Shown one piece after another: positions 19,167 through 27,890 of a stretch of DNA of 64,000 bases. The number at the start of each line of letters is the position of its first letter. Positions within the stretch are counted from its first letter, which is position 1. The notes under the pieces are model-generated. The model worked only from the letters and a program-made list of their open reading frames with translations. It was not told the DNA's origin and searched no databases. The DNA is taken from the NCBI RefSeq assembly GCF_024748695.1, contig NZ_CP087176.1, forward strand, positions 3,713,501-3,777,500, written 5' to 3'. This stretch comes from Pseudomonas sp. B21-040. GTDB taxonomy: Bacteria; Pseudomonadota; Gammaproteobacteria; Pseudomonadales; Pseudomonadaceae. The position numbers and the translations under genes are program-made.

Positions 19167-20351
19167 CTATTGACGCAGCAGGAACTTGAGATCGCTGGGT
19201 GCGTCCATCGGCAATTTCTGCACGGTTTTACCCAGCAAACCGGTCTTGGCATCGCGTTCGACGACGACAATCTGGTTGCTCTTCTGATTGGCAATCAACA
19301 CGAAATGGCCACTGGGATCGAGGCTGAACTCACGCGGATGATCACCTTCCACTGAGCGACGTTGCAGTTCCTTCAGGTGGCCGGTCGCAGGGTCGATGGC
19401 GAACACCAGCAACTGATTGGCGGTGCCGCGGTTGCTGACATAGAGGAATTTGCCATCCGCCGAAGCATGCAGCGCCGCGGCTGCTTTATCGGACACAGGC
19501 TGGCCGGCCGCCAGGTCGATCATTTGTGTTTGCTCAAGTGTGCCGTCCTTGTAATCGAACACGGCCACCTGCGCACTCATCTCCATGGTCAGCCAAGCGT
19601 GCTTGCCATCGGCACTGAACAGCAAATGACGCGGCCCACTGCCCGGCGGCAACGGCACGAACGCAGGCGTTGCAGGCGTTAATGGCAGGTCCGGATTGGC
19701 TTTGGGGTCGAAGCGGTAAACAAAGACCTTGTCTGCCCCCAGGTCATTGGAGAACACGTAATGGCCGTCCGGCGAGGAGACGGTCGAATGCACGTGCGCC
19801 GACAGCTGCCGCTCGGGATTGACCCGACTCGCGGGATGACTGCTCATCTGCACCACAGGTTTCAGCGTGCCATCAGCGCCCACCGGCAACACCGCGAGCG
19901 TGCCGCCTGGATCTTCAGCTACCGAGTAGTTGCTGACAAACAAATGACTGGCATCACCGCTGAGGCTTGAATGCGTCGGCTCATTGCCCAGGCTTTGCAC
20001 CTGATTGATCAGGCTCAGCGCATGGGTCTTGGGATCGATCACAAAACTGCTGACGCGCCCGACCGGGTCTTTCTGCCCCGGGCCGTTTTCGTTGACCACG
20101 AACAGGTGACGCTGATCCTTGGCCAGGGTCAGCCACGAAGGGTTTTCGCTGTTGACCACTTGCAGTGGCCGGGCGTTGATCTGCCCGGTCGAGCTGTCGA
20201 AGTTCAGGCGATAAATCCCCTGGCTCTCACCGGCCGTGTAGGAGCCGACCAGCAACTGAAGGTTGTCGGCCGACGCAACCTGAACGCCCATCGCGCCGAT
20301 ACTGCCGGCCATCAACAGGGGCCAGAGATTACGCATCCTCCGGCTCATCAT
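19167..20351 (-). CDS. Lactonase family protein (6-phosphogluconolactonase-like beta-propeller)
   Basis: Seven-bladed beta-propeller of the YbhE/lactonase family with a signal peptide (NLWPLLMAGSIGAMGVQVASA), so probably periplasmic. Family members hydrolyse sugar lactones; several exported ones have unknown substrates. Characteristic segments are LLVGSYTAGESQGIYRLNFD, VVNENGP, THSSLSGDASHLFVSNY, AHVHSTVSSPDGHYVFSNDLGADKVFVYR and HPREFSLDPSGHFVLIANQ. The start is uncertain: ATGs at 20351, 20348 and 20336 are all possible, and the only good GGAGG abuts the last one. It overlaps the end of the DUF5629 gene, so the two are probably coupled. Confidence 0.88.
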   Translation of the reverse strand: MMSRRMRNLWPLLMAGSIGAMGVQVASADNLQLLVGSYTAGESQGIYRLNFDSSTGQINARPLQVVNSENPSWLTLAKDQRHLFVVNENGPGQKDPVGRVSSFVIDPKTHALSLINQVQSLGNEPTHSSLSGDASHLFVSNYSVAEDPGGTLAVLPVGADGTLKPVVQMSSHPASRVNPERQLSAHVHSTVSSPDGHYVFSNDLGADKVFVYRFDPKANPDLPLTPATPAFVPLPPGSGPRHLLFSADGKHAWLTMEMSAQVAVFDYKDGTLEQTQMIDLAAGQPVSDKAAAALHASADGKFLYVSNRGTANQLLVFAIDPATGHLKELQRRSVEGDHPREFSLDPSGHFVLIANQKSNQIVVVERDAKTGLLGKTVQKLPMDAPSDLKFLLRQ

Positions 20352-20622
20352 CGTCGTCATGACCACCAATAGCGGTCAAGCACACCAGGCGGTGCTCGCC
20401 GGAATCGCCAGTGATCACCCAGCTTTGCAGAGTCGGATCGAAGGTCGCAGCCTGAACCTGCGCTGGAGTGAACTCCCAATGCTTGGACACTCGGCCGTCC
20501 ATGCATTCGATGTGCAGGTTGTCGAATTCATCAAGGGAAAATTCAAATGCGTGCAACCCGTCGATTTCCACCATGTCGCAGTGTTCGAGGGTTTCAAGCA
20601 AGGTGTCGGTTACGGCAGTCAT
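20329..20622 (-). CDS. DUF5629 family protein
   Basis: Small acidic protein of 97 residues, MTAVTDTLLETLEHCDMVEI at the start and an Asp/Glu-rich tail (GGHDDDDEPEDA). The central part (HAFEFSLDEFDNLHIECMDG) looks like a compact beta-rich fold. This matches my memory of DUF5629, a family largely confined to Pseudomonas. There is no membrane segment or signal peptide. The ATG at 20622 is preferred over the TTG at 20631. Its 3' end runs into the lactonase start. Function unknown. Confidence 0.75.
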   Translation of the reverse strand: MTAVTDTLLETLEHCDMVEIDGLHAFEFSLDEFDNLHIECMDGRVSKHWEFTPAQVQAATFDPTLQSWVITGDSGEHRLVCLTAIGGHDDDDEPEDA

Positions 20623-20717
20623 GGCAATCAATCTTTAAATGGGAAAAACGCAATGATAGCTCAAAGCGCGGGCAGCCCAGTGCCGACCGCAAAACGCCGG
20701 CTCAACACAGAACAAAT

Positions 20718-20812
20718 GTGGGAGCGGGCTTGCCCGCGATTACGATTTAACATTCAACATCAATGCTGGCTGTCAGTCCGCCATCGCGGGCAAGCCCGCT
20801 CCCACAGGGGGG
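20718..20812. repeat. Inverted REP pair (REPIN-like)
   Basis: TGTGGGAGCGGGCTTGCCCG near 20718 is mirrored by GCGGGCAAGCCCGCTCCCAC ending at 20810. About 45 unrelated bases lie between. It sits between the aldehyde dehydrogenase stop (20822) and the DUF5629 start. Confidence 0.88.
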
Positions 20813-20821
20813 AACGATCAG

Positions 20822-22402
20822 CTACAGCGCTTCCCGGGACGGTTGCCCATCCACCAACCGCTGGATACGCAGCGGATTGCCATTCTTCAGCGGCTCCGGC
20901 AACAGGCTGTCCGGGTAGTTCTGGAAGCACACCGGGCGCAGAAAACGGTCGATCGCCAAGGTGCCCACCGACGTGCCGCGCGCATCCGACGTTGCCGGGT
21001 ACGGCCCGCCGTGGACCATCGCATCGCAGACTTCCACACCGGTCGGATAACCGTTGAGCAGAATCCGTCCGACCTTTTGCTCCAGCAGCGCCGTCAACTC
21101 GCCGAACTGTTCAAAGTCCGCCGGGTCGCCAATGATCGTCGCCGTCAGTTGCCCATGGAGCCCCTTCAGCGCTGCGTTGAGTTGCGCCTGATCAGCCACT
21201 TCCACCACCACCGTGGTCGGGCCGAACACTTCTTCCTGCAAGACTTCGTCGCCGCTGATCAACAGGCTGGCGTCAGCCTTGAACAGTTGTGGCTGAGCCT
21301 GCGTGCCCTGTTGTGTATTGCCTGCCAGATGGGTGATGCCGGGATGAGCGTTGAGCTTGTCCAGGCCATGGCCATAGCTGCTCAAGGTTCCTGCATTGAG
21401 CATGGTTTGCGCCGGCTGATCGTTGATCATCCACGCAACTTGCTGCACGAACGCACTGAACTGCGGTGAACGAATGCCGATCACCAGCCCCGGATTGGTG
21501 CAGAACTGGCCACAGCCTTGAACCACCGATGCCGTCAGGTCACGGGCGATGGTTTGCGCCCGGGCTTCCAGCGCCTGTGGCAACACGATCACCGGGTTGA
21601 TGCTCGACATCTCGGCGAACACCGGGATGGGATGCGCACGCGCGGCGGCCATGTCGCACAAGGCGCGACCGCCCTTCAGCGAGCCGGTAAAGCCCACTGC
21701 TTGAATCACCGGATGCTTGACCAGCGCTGCGCCGACCCCGCCCCCGTAGATCATGTTGAACACACCGGCCGGCATGCCGGTTTTTTCCGCGGCGCGCAGT
21801 ATCGCGTCAGCCACCCATTCGGCGGTGGCCATGTGACCGCCATGCGCCTTGAACACCACCGGGCAACCCGCCGCCAGGGCCGAGGCGGTGTCGCCGCCAG
21901 CCGTCGAAAACGCCAAGGGAAAGTTGCTGGCACCAAACACTGCGACCGGGCCGACGCCGATGCGGTATTGGCGCAGGTCCGGGCGAGGCAACGGTGTGCG
22001 CTCGGGCAACGCCTTGTCGATTCGCGCAGCGTAAAAATCGCCACGGCGCAGCACTTTGGCGAACAACCGCATCTGGCCACTGGTGCGACCGCGTTCGCCC
22101 TGGATTCGTCCGGCGGGCAACGCGGTTTCGCGACAGACCACGGCGACAAAGTCATCGCCGAGGGCATCGAGTTCATCGGCGATGGCGTCCAGAAACTGCG
22201 CCCGTCGCTCGGCACTCAAGCTGCGAAAGGCCGGATACGCCGCGCCGGCAGCCGTGGCGGCGGCGTCCACTTCTTGCTCGGTGGCCTGATAAAACTCATG
22301 AGGCAAGGCCTCGCCCGTGGTGGCGTCGACGCTCTGGAGTTTGACGGTGCCCGTCGCACTGCGCAGACCGCCGATGTAATTGTGACCAAGGATCTGGGTC
22401 AT
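20822..22402 (-). CDS. Aldehyde dehydrogenase (NADP+), 2-oxoglutarate semialdehyde dehydrogenase type
   Basis: Aldehyde dehydrogenase of 526 residues that most likely oxidises 2-oxoglutarate semialdehyde (2,5-dioxovalerate) to 2-oxoglutarate, the last step of non-phosphorylating pentonate and hexarate breakdown. Visible: FGASNFPLAFSTAGGDTASA near 156-175, GFTGSLKGG near 237-245, general-base Glu264 in FAEMSSINP, and catalytic Cys301 in GQFCTNPG. The ATG at 22400-22402 has a strong AAGGAG; the frame extends 20 residues further without support. It starts ten bases after the AraD1-family stop, so the two form an operon. NADP preference is inferred from the subfamily. Confidence 0.93.
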   Translation of the reverse strand: MTQILGHNYIGGLRSATGTVKLQSVDATTGEALPHEFYQATEQEVDAAATAAGAAYPAFRSLSAERRAQFLDAIADELDALGDDFVAVVCRETALPAGRIQGERGRTSGQMRLFAKVLRRGDFYAARIDKALPERTPLPRPDLRQYRIGVGPVAVFGASNFPLAFSTAGGDTASALAAGCPVVFKAHGGHMATAEWVADAILRAAEKTGMPAGVFNMIYGGGVGAALVKHPVIQAVGFTGSLKGGRALCDMAAARAHPIPVFAEMSSINPVIVLPQALEARAQTIARDLTASVVQGCGQFCTNPGLVIGIRSPQFSAFVQQVAWMINDQPAQTMLNAGTLSSYGHGLDKLNAHPGITHLAGNTQQGTQAQPQLFKADASLLISGDEVLQEEVFGPTTVVVEVADQAQLNAALKGLHGQLTATIIGDPADFEQFGELTALLEQKVGRILLNGYPTGVEVCDAMVHGGPYPATSDARGTSVGTLAIDRFLRPVCFQNYPDSLLPEPLKNGNPLRIQRLVDGQPSREAL

Positions 22403-22412
22403 ACGGATCTCC

Positions 22413-23405
22413 TTAAAGGCTGCCAACGGTGCCGGGTTCGAATGCCGCTTCAACCGGCGCAATGCCGTTGATCAGCGGTGCGCCGAATTCGGCCTGGCTG
22501 ATTTCGAATACATCACCCGGTCGGGTGCGGATGCCATCGGCAAACGACAGCGTCGCGGTGCCGAAGAAATGAATGTGCACGTCCCCCGGGCGCAGGAACT
22601 GGCTGTATTTGAAATGGTGGTACTCAAGGTTTTCCAGGCTATGGCACATGTTGGCTTCGCCGCTGAGAAACTCGTTCTGCCACAGCACTTCACCGTCACG
22701 CAGGATGCGGCTGGTGCCGGCCAGGTGTGGCGGCAAATCACCGACGCGAAGTTCCGGACCATAACTGCAACTGCGCAATTTGGAGTGCGCCAGGTACAGG
22801 TAATTTTTTCGCTCCATAACGTGATCGGAGAACTCGTTACCGACCGCATAACCGAGGCGATAAGGCTTGCCATCGTGGCCGATGACGTAGAGGCCGGCGA
22901 GTTCCGGCTCTTCGCCCGCGTCTTCGGCGAAGGGCGGCAGCGGGAACGGCTTGCCCGGCCGAACGACGATGCTGCCGTCGCCCTTGTAGAACCATTCCGG
23001 TTGCACACCGGCCTGCCCTGCTTGCGGTTTTCCGCCTTCCACGCCCCATTTGAAGATGCGCATGGTGTCGGTCATGGCCGCTTCGTCACCGGCGTGTTGA
23101 TGCATCTTGTCCCGGGCCGAAGCGCTGCCCAAGTGGGTCAGGCCCGTACCGCTGACCAGCATGTGTGCCGCGTCCGGGTGATCCAGTGGCGGCAGGATAC
23201 GCAACGTGGCCAGCAACTCGGCGTAGTCGTGGCTGATGCCCAGGCCGAGGACTTTCACCTGTTGCGCCAGATCAGTGCCCGCCTCAATTGCTGCCAACGC
23301 CAGGTCGCGGACTGTGTGCGCATCCTGCACTTCACGCACCAGACCGCCCTCGACGACGCCGACGCGACGCTCGCCGTTACTCAATTCGAACTGAACCAAA
23401 CGCAT
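22413..23405 (-). CDS. araD1: AraD1 family protein (fumarylacetoacetate hydrolase superfamily)
   Basis: Protein of 330 residues in the AraD1/GguC branch of the fumarylacetoacetate hydrolase (FAH) superfamily. Metal-site segments typical of the fold are seen: SGTGLTHLGSA near residue 103, EPELAGLYVIG, then GYAVGNEFSDHVMERKNYLY and AHSKLRSCSYGPEL. FAH-fold enzymes include 2-keto-3-deoxy-pentonate dehydratases. With the arabinonate-type dehydratase and the semialdehyde dehydrogenase beside it, the likely job is dehydration of 2-keto-3-deoxy-arabinonate to 2-oxoglutarate semialdehyde. That assignment is inference. CAGGAGAAAACC precedes the ATG at 23405. A REP pair separates it from the transporter gene upstream. 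Confidence 0.88.
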   Translation of the reverse strand: MRLVQFELSNGERRVGVVEGGLVREVQDAHTVRDLALAAIEAGTDLAQQVKVLGLGISHDYAELLATLRILPPLDHPDAAHMLVSGTGLTHLGSASARDKMHQHAGDEAAMTDTMRIFKWGVEGGKPQAGQAGVQPEWFYKGDGSIVVRPGKPFPLPPFAEDAGEEPELAGLYVIGHDGKPYRLGYAVGNEFSDHVMERKNYLYLAHSKLRSCSYGPELRVGDLPPHLAGTSRILRDGEVLWQNEFLSGEANMCHSLENLEYHHFKYSQFLRPGDVHIHFFGTATLSFADGIRTRPGDVFEISQAEFGAPLINGIAPVEAAFEPGTVGSL

Positions 23406-23448
23406 GGTTTTCTCCTGTAAACAATTCTTCAAAACACCGCTACCCCCC

Positions 23449-23542
23449 TGTAGGAGCAAAGCTTGCTCGCGATTGGGGCCTGACAGATGACATCGATGCT
23501 GAATGTTCTGCCGCCATCGCGAGCAAGCTCTGCTCCTACAGG
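23449..23542. repeat. Inverted REP pair, AGCTTGCTCGCGA type
   Basis: CTGTAGGAGCAAAGCTTGCT at 23449 is mirrored by GAGCAAGCTCTGCTCCTACA ending about 23540, with TGACAGATGACATCGATG-like filler between. It lies between the transporter and araD1 genes inside the same transcription direction, so it may attenuate or stabilise the mRNA. Confidence 0.88.
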
Positions 23543-23549
23543 TTTTGTG

Positions 23550-24872
23550 TCAGGAACGGGTTGCGCCGCGCGCACTGGCGGCAAACTGATCAGCCGGCAG
23601 CACATGCTTGCGCTCCAGCAACCGATAGACCACGCCGGTCAGCACCAACCCGAACACCATCACGCAGGACAGGAAATACAGCCCCGACGCGAGGTTGCCG
23701 GTGTACTCCTTCAGCGCACCGATCACGAACGGACCGATGTAACCGCCGAGGTTGCCCACCGAGTTGATCAGGGCGATACCGGCCGCCGCGCTGGCGCCGG
23801 CAAAGAAACGCCCCGGCAAGGTCCAGAACACCGCCGTGCAGGAAAACAGCGCAAACGCCACCAGGCACAGGGCCGCCAGTTGCAGCACCGGCACGGTCAG
23901 CCAGGCGCTGAGGAACAGGCCGATGGCACCCAGCACATACAAGACGGCCAGATGTCCGTAGCGATCATTCAAACGGTCGGAACTGCGCGGAATGATCAGC
24001 AGGCCGACGATCCCGAAGATGTACGGCACCGCCGAAACGAAACCGGTGACCAGGTCGCTGCCGCCAAACTGCTTGATCAAGGTCGGCAACCACAGGCCCA
24101 GGCCATAGATGCTCAACGTCACCGGCAGATAAAACAGCGCCAGCAGCAAGACTCGCTTGTCTTTGAGCGCATGCAACGGGTTGCCGTGGCGGGTCTGGCC
24201 GTATTCCTCAAGGTCTTTTTTCAGCTCGCCGGCGAGCCAGTCCTTCTCGGCCTGGTCCATCCATTTCACTTGCTGCGGGCCATCAGGCAGGTAACGCAGC
24301 ACCGGCCAGGTCAGCAGGATCGCCGGCGTGCCAATGACGATGAACAACCACTGCCAGCCGTGCAAACCGAGCGTGCCGTCCATGCCCAGCAAACCGCCGG
24401 ACACCGGGCCGGTGACCATCATTGCGATCGGTTGGGAAAGGATGAACAGGCCGAGGATTTTGCCGCGATGGCGAATCGGGAACCACTGAGTGATGTAGTA
24501 CAGAACACCCGGAAAGAACCCGGCTTCCGCCGCACCGAGCAGAAAGCGCATCACATAGAAGCTGTTCGGCCCCTGGACGAACGCCATGCCGATGGTGATG
24601 GCGCCCCAGGTGACCATGATCCGCGCAAACCAGCGTCTCGCGCCGAAACGGTCGAGCATCAGGTTGCTGGGAATTTCCAGCAGGAAGTAGCCGATGAAAA
24701 ACAACCCGGCACCGAGACCGTAAGCGGCATCACCGAGGCCAATGTCGGCGCCCATGTGCAACTTGGCAAACCCCACTGCGGAGCGATCCACATAGGCGAT
24801 CAGGTACAGCAGGATCAGGAAGGGAATCAGTTTCAGCGTGATGCGGCGGATAAGCCGCAGTTCCTGGCTCAT
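23550..24872 (-). CDS. MFS transporter, anion:cation symporter family (sugar-acid uptake)
   Basis: Major facilitator of 440 residues with twelve predicted membrane helices. The N-terminus ITLKLIPFLILLYLIAYVDR, with the following GFAKLHM and the loop GARRWFARIMVTWG, is typical of the anion:cation symporter branch (glucarate, galactonate, tartrate and phthalate carriers). GAAEAGFFPGVLYYITQWFP is the conserved TM4-5 motif. It heads the leftward operon with araD1 and the aldehyde dehydrogenase and diverges from the dehydratase, so its substrate is probably the pentonate or a related aldonate. The promoter contains a GntR-type operator. Confidence 0.92.
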   Translation of the reverse strand: MSQELRLIRRITLKLIPFLILLYLIAYVDRSAVGFAKLHMGADIGLGDAAYGLGAGLFFIGYFLLEIPSNLMLDRFGARRWFARIMVTWGAITIGMAFVQGPNSFYVMRFLLGAAEAGFFPGVLYYITQWFPIRHRGKILGLFILSQPIAMMVTGPVSGGLLGMDGTLGLHGWQWLFIVIGTPAILLTWPVLRYLPDGPQQVKWMDQAEKDWLAGELKKDLEEYGQTRHGNPLHALKDKRVLLLALFYLPVTLSIYGLGLWLPTLIKQFGGSDLVTGFVSAVPYIFGIVGLLIIPRSSDRLNDRYGHLAVLYVLGAIGLFLSAWLTVPVLQLAALCLVAFALFSCTAVFWTLPGRFFAGASAAAGIALINSVGNLGGYIGPFVIGALKEYTGNLASGLYFLSCVMVFGLVLTGVVYRLLERKHVLPADQFAASARGATRS

Positions 24873-24959
24873 GAGATCGGTCTCCGATTGTTGTTGTTAT
24901 AGAACCTCGGAGGACGCCTCTCGCCAAAAATCGCCAGGACCATCCCTCCGTTGAAAACG

Positions 24960-24988
24960 ACTATATAGTAATACTAATTACCCGACAA
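24960..24988 (-). promoter_or_regulatory. Predicted promoter of the MFS-araD1-aldehyde dehydrogenase operon
   Basis: On the reverse strand: -35 TTGTCG (24983-24988), 17-base spacer, -10 TATAGT (24960-24965). The operator TAGTAATACTA lies entirely within the spacer, so repressor binding would block RNA polymerase. Confidence 0.5.
24966..24976. promoter_or_regulatory. FadR/GntR-type operator 1
   Basis: TAGTAATACTA is a perfect inverted repeat around the central base and fits the FadR-subfamily pattern TNGT-NNN-ACNA. The flanks are shared with operator 2: ATATAGT-N-ATAC-N-A occurs at both. The likely ligand-responsive regulator is the GntR protein encoded at 27023. Confidence 0.65.
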
Positions 24989-25040
24989 CACTTCCAAACC
25001 CGCGAATTTGAGCTTATGTTACGCCTCATCCAGAACCATA

Positions 25041-25051
25041 TAGTCATACAA
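25041..25051. promoter_or_regulatory. FadR/GntR-type operator 2
   Basis: TAGTCATACAA fits TNGT-NNN-ACNA and matches operator 1 at 12 of 14 positions when the ATA flank is included. It overlaps a possible -10 (TATAGT, 25039-25044) for the rightward dehydratase gene and lies 15 bases before its ATG, a position suited to repression. No good -35 was found for that promoter. Confidence 0.62.
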
Positions 25052-25065
25052 TAAGAGAATCGATC

Positions 25066-26802
25066 ATGTCTGATAAGAAACCCACCCTGCGCTCCGCCCA
25101 ATGGTTTGGTACCGCCGACAAGAACGGCTTCATGTACCGCAGCTGGATGAAGAATCAGGGCATCGCCGACCACCAATTCCAAGGTAAGCCGATTATCGGC
25201 ATCTGCAACACCTGGTCGGAACTGACCCCGTGCAACGCGCACTTCCGTCAGATTGCGGAGCACGTCAAACGCGGGGTGATCGAAGCCGGGGGCTTTCCAG
25301 TGGAATTCCCGGTGTTCTCCAACGGCGAATCCAACCTGCGCCCTACCGCCATGTTCACCCGTAACCTCACGAGCATGGACGTCGAAGAAGCCATTCGCGG
25401 CAACCCGATTGATGGCGTGGTGCTGCTGACCGGTTGCGACAAAACCACCCCGGCCCTGCTGATGGGCGCAGCCAGTTGCGACGTGCCAGCCATCGTCGTC
25501 ACTGGCGGACCGATGCTCAATGGCAAGCACAAGGGTCAGGACATCGGCTCGGGCACTGTGGTCTGGCAGCTCAGCGAGCAGGTCAAGGCCGGCACCATCA
25601 CCCTCGACGATTTCCTCGCGGCCGAGGGCGGCATGTCCCGCTCGGCCGGCACCTGCAACACCATGGGCACGGCCTCCACCATGGCGTGCATGGCCGAAGC
25701 ACTGGGCACGTCCCTGCCCCACAACGCAGCCATTCCGGCGGTCGACTCACGCCGCTATGTACTGGCGCACATGTCCGGCATGCGCGCGGTGGAGATGGTC
25801 CGCGAAGACTTGAAGCTGTCGAAAATCCTCACCAAGGAAGCCTTCGAAAACGCCATCCGTGTCAACGCGGCAATCGGTGGTTCCACCAACGCGGTGATCC
25901 ATTTGAAAGCCATTGCCGGCCGTATTGGCGTGCAACTGGACCTGGATGACTGGACCCGCATCGGTCGTGGCATGCCGACCATTGTCGACCTGCAACCGTC
26001 CGGGCGCTTCCTGATGGAAGAGTTCTACTACGCCGGTGGCTTGCCCGCCGTGCTGCGTCGCCTGGGCGAAGCGAACCTGATTCCCAACCCGAACGCCTTG
26101 ACCGTCAACGGCAAGACCCTCGGCGAGAACACCAAGGACGCGCCTATTTATGGTCAGGATGAAGTGATCCGCACCCTCGACAACCCGATCCGCGCCGACG
26201 GCGGCATCTGTGTCTTGCGCGGCAACCTGGCCCCCCTGGGCGCAGTGCTCAAGCCGTCCGCCGCCACGCCGCAATTGATGCAACATCGTGGGCGCGCAGT
26301 GGTGTTTGAAAACTTCGACATGTACAAGGCACGGATCAACGATCCGGAACTCGACGTCGACGCCAACTCGATTCTGGTCATGAAAAACTGCGGACCCAAG
26401 GGTTATCCGGGCATGGCCGAAGTCGGCAACATGGGCTTGCCGGCCAAGTTACTGGCCCAGGGCGTGACGGACATGGTGCGTATTTCCGATGCGCGCATGA
26501 GTGGCACCGCGTATGGCACCGTGGTGCTGCACGTCGCGCCAGAAGCGGCGGCTGGCGGACCATTGGCCGCGGTAAAAGAAGGCGACTGGATCGAACTGGA
26601 CTGCGCCAGCGGCCGTTTGCACCTGGACATTCCGGACCCCGAACTGGCGGCGCGCATGGCCGACCTGCAACCACCGCAACAGATGATCCTTGGCGGATAT
26701 CGTCAGTTGTACATCGACCATGTGCTGCAGGCGGATCAGGGTTGCGACTTTGACTTCCTGGTGGGCTGCCGCGGGGCTGAAGTGCCGCGCCATTCTCACT
26801 GA
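25066..26802 (+). CDS. IlvD/Edd family dehydratase, L-arabinonate dehydratase type
   Basis: Iron-sulfur sugar-acid dehydratase of 578 residues that converts an aldonate (probably L-arabinonate) to its 2-keto-3-deoxy acid. Cysteines expected to bind the cluster are Cys56 (LTPCNAHF), Cys124 (TGCDKTTP) and Cys197 (SAGTCNTMG). The catalytic serine loop ISDARMSGTAYGT places Ser479. Length and motif spacing fit the pentonate-dehydratase branch rather than IlvD (dihydroxy-acid) or Edd. It diverges from the importer/dehydrogenase operon and is followed by the GntR gene. Related aldonates such as D-fuconate cannot be excluded as substrates. Confidence 0.93.
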   Translation: MSDKKPTLRSAQWFGTADKNGFMYRSWMKNQGIADHQFQGKPIIGICNTWSELTPCNAHFRQIAEHVKRGVIEAGGFPVEFPVFSNGESNLRPTAMFTRNLTSMDVEEAIRGNPIDGVVLLTGCDKTTPALLMGAASCDVPAIVVTGGPMLNGKHKGQDIGSGTVVWQLSEQVKAGTITLDDFLAAEGGMSRSAGTCNTMGTASTMACMAEALGTSLPHNAAIPAVDSRRYVLAHMSGMRAVEMVREDLKLSKILTKEAFENAIRVNAAIGGSTNAVIHLKAIAGRIGVQLDLDDWTRIGRGMPTIVDLQPSGRFLMEEFYYAGGLPAVLRRLGEANLIPNPNALTVNGKTLGENTKDAPIYGQDEVIRTLDNPIRADGGICVLRGNLAPLGAVLKPSAATPQLMQHRGRAVVFENFDMYKARINDPELDVDANSILVMKNCGPKGYPGMAEVGNMGLPAKLLAQGVTDMVRISDARMSGTAYGTVVLHVAPEAAAGGPLAAVKEGDWIELDCASGRLHLDIPDPELAARMADLQPPQQMILGGYRQLYIDHVLQADQGCDFDFLVGCRGAEVPRHSH

Positions 26803-26813
26803 CCCACCCGACC

Positions 26814-26927
26814 GATCGTTCCCGCGCTCTGCGTGGGAACGCCTCAAGGGACGCTCCGCGTCCCCCCCGAAACAAGTGACGCAGAGCGTCACGAGCGGCA
26901 TTCCCACGCGGAGCGTTGGAACGATCA
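26814..26927. repeat. Palindromic intergenic repeat, GATCGTTCC family
   Basis: Ends read GATCGTTCC and GGAACGATC. Inside are further short palindromes: GCTCTGCGTGGGAACG against TTCCCACGCGGAGC, and GGGACGCTCCGCGTCCC. This GC-rich cruciform-like repeat follows the dehydratase stop by 11 bases. It belongs to a different family from the REP and GTAGCAGC repeats in this window. Confidence 0.82.
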
Positions 26928-27022
26928 TGAACAAGGCATTCGCTGACTTCTGATCTGATGAATGCCCGTCGTGCCTGTTATCATGCGCGACACCTCCATC
27001 GCACAGGATCGCGCCGTTCCCC

Positions 27023-27742
27023 ATGGATTACCGCAAACCCTCCGACCGTAAAAGCATGCACTCGCGCATTGTCCAGGAGCTGGGCATGCAGATCGTTTCC
27101 GGGCGCTTCAAACCGGACGACAAACTGCCCGCCGAAGCCCTGCTGTGTGAGGAGTACGCGGTCAGCCGCCCGGTACTGCGAGAGGCCACCCGGGTATTGG
27201 TCGCCAAAGGCCTGGTGTATTCGCGTCCACGCGTCGGCACTGTGGTCAAGCCGCGCAAAGACTGGCACATGCTCGACCCCGACGTGCTGCATTGGCTGAT
27301 GCAGAGCAGCCCGCAGAATCAATTTTTCGACCTGCTGACCAGTGTTCGCGCCATCATCGAACCCGCTGCAGCTGCCCTCGCCGCGCAGTTCGCGACCGAT
27401 GCGGACATCGCCGCCATCGGTGAAGCCTACCAACGCATGGAAGCCGCCCCGACTCCGGAAGCACTGCTGCAACCCGATCTGGATTTCCACAGCCGAATCG
27501 CCGACGCCACCCACAACGATCTGTTGGCCAACCTGTGCAACATGCTGTCAGTGGCGATTGCCGAAGCGTTGAAGCATTCCAACCAGCGGCCGAACCTGCA
27601 TGAACTGGCGCTGCCCCGGCACAAGGCAATCCTCACCGCCATCGAGAATCGCGATGCGCTCGGCGCACGGCACGCGACGCTGGTGCAGCTCGATGATGCA
27701 CGCAGTGCGTTGAATGTGGTCTTGGGTAGCGATCCCAACTGA
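27023..27742 (+). CDS. FadR/GntR family transcriptional regulator
   Basis: Regulator of 239 residues. An N-terminal winged helix-turn-helix (LPAEALLCEEYAVSRPVLRE, then GLVYSRPRVGTVV) is joined to a FCD effector domain with metal/ligand residues in LDFHSRIADATHND and LPRHKAILTAIENRD. FadR-type proteins commonly repress catabolic operons and release DNA on binding a sugar acid or other carboxylate. Two TNGTNNNACNA sites in the divergent promoter 2 kb upstream are its probable operators. No clear Shine-Dalgarno sequence lies close to the ATG at 27023. It is separated from the dehydratase by a palindromic repeat. Confidence 0.93.
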   Translation: MDYRKPSDRKSMHSRIVQELGMQIVSGRFKPDDKLPAEALLCEEYAVSRPVLREATRVLVAKGLVYSRPRVGTVVKPRKDWHMLDPDVLHWLMQSSPQNQFFDLLTSVRAIIEPAAAALAAQFATDADIAAIGEAYQRMEAAPTPEALLQPDLDFHSRIADATHNDLLANLCNMLSVAIAEALKHSNQRPNLHELALPRHKAILTAIENRDALGARHATLVQLDDARSALNVVLGSDPN

Positions 27743-27773
27743 CCCAACACATTCCAACTGTTGGAGAAATCCC

Positions 27774-27867
27774 CTGTAGGAGCAGAGCTTGCTCGCGATG
27801 TCGGAGTGTCAGTCAACATAGATGTTGAATGTTCTACCGCCATCGCGAGCAAGCTCTGCTCCTACAG
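27774..27867. repeat. Inverted REP pair, AGCTTGCTCGCGA type
   Basis: CTGTAGGAGCAGAGCTTGCT at 27774 is mirrored by GAGCAAGCTCTGCTCCTACA at 27847-27866. It lies in the convergent gap between the GntR and RND genes and closely resembles the pair at 23449-23542, including the central filler. Confidence 0.88.
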
Positions 27868-27890
27868 GGTTTAGTGTTGAATTCGGGATG

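Noticed and set aside
23487..24902. 471-residue plus-strand frame rich in Gln and His
   Set aside because: It is antisense to the MFS transporter and also spans a REP element.
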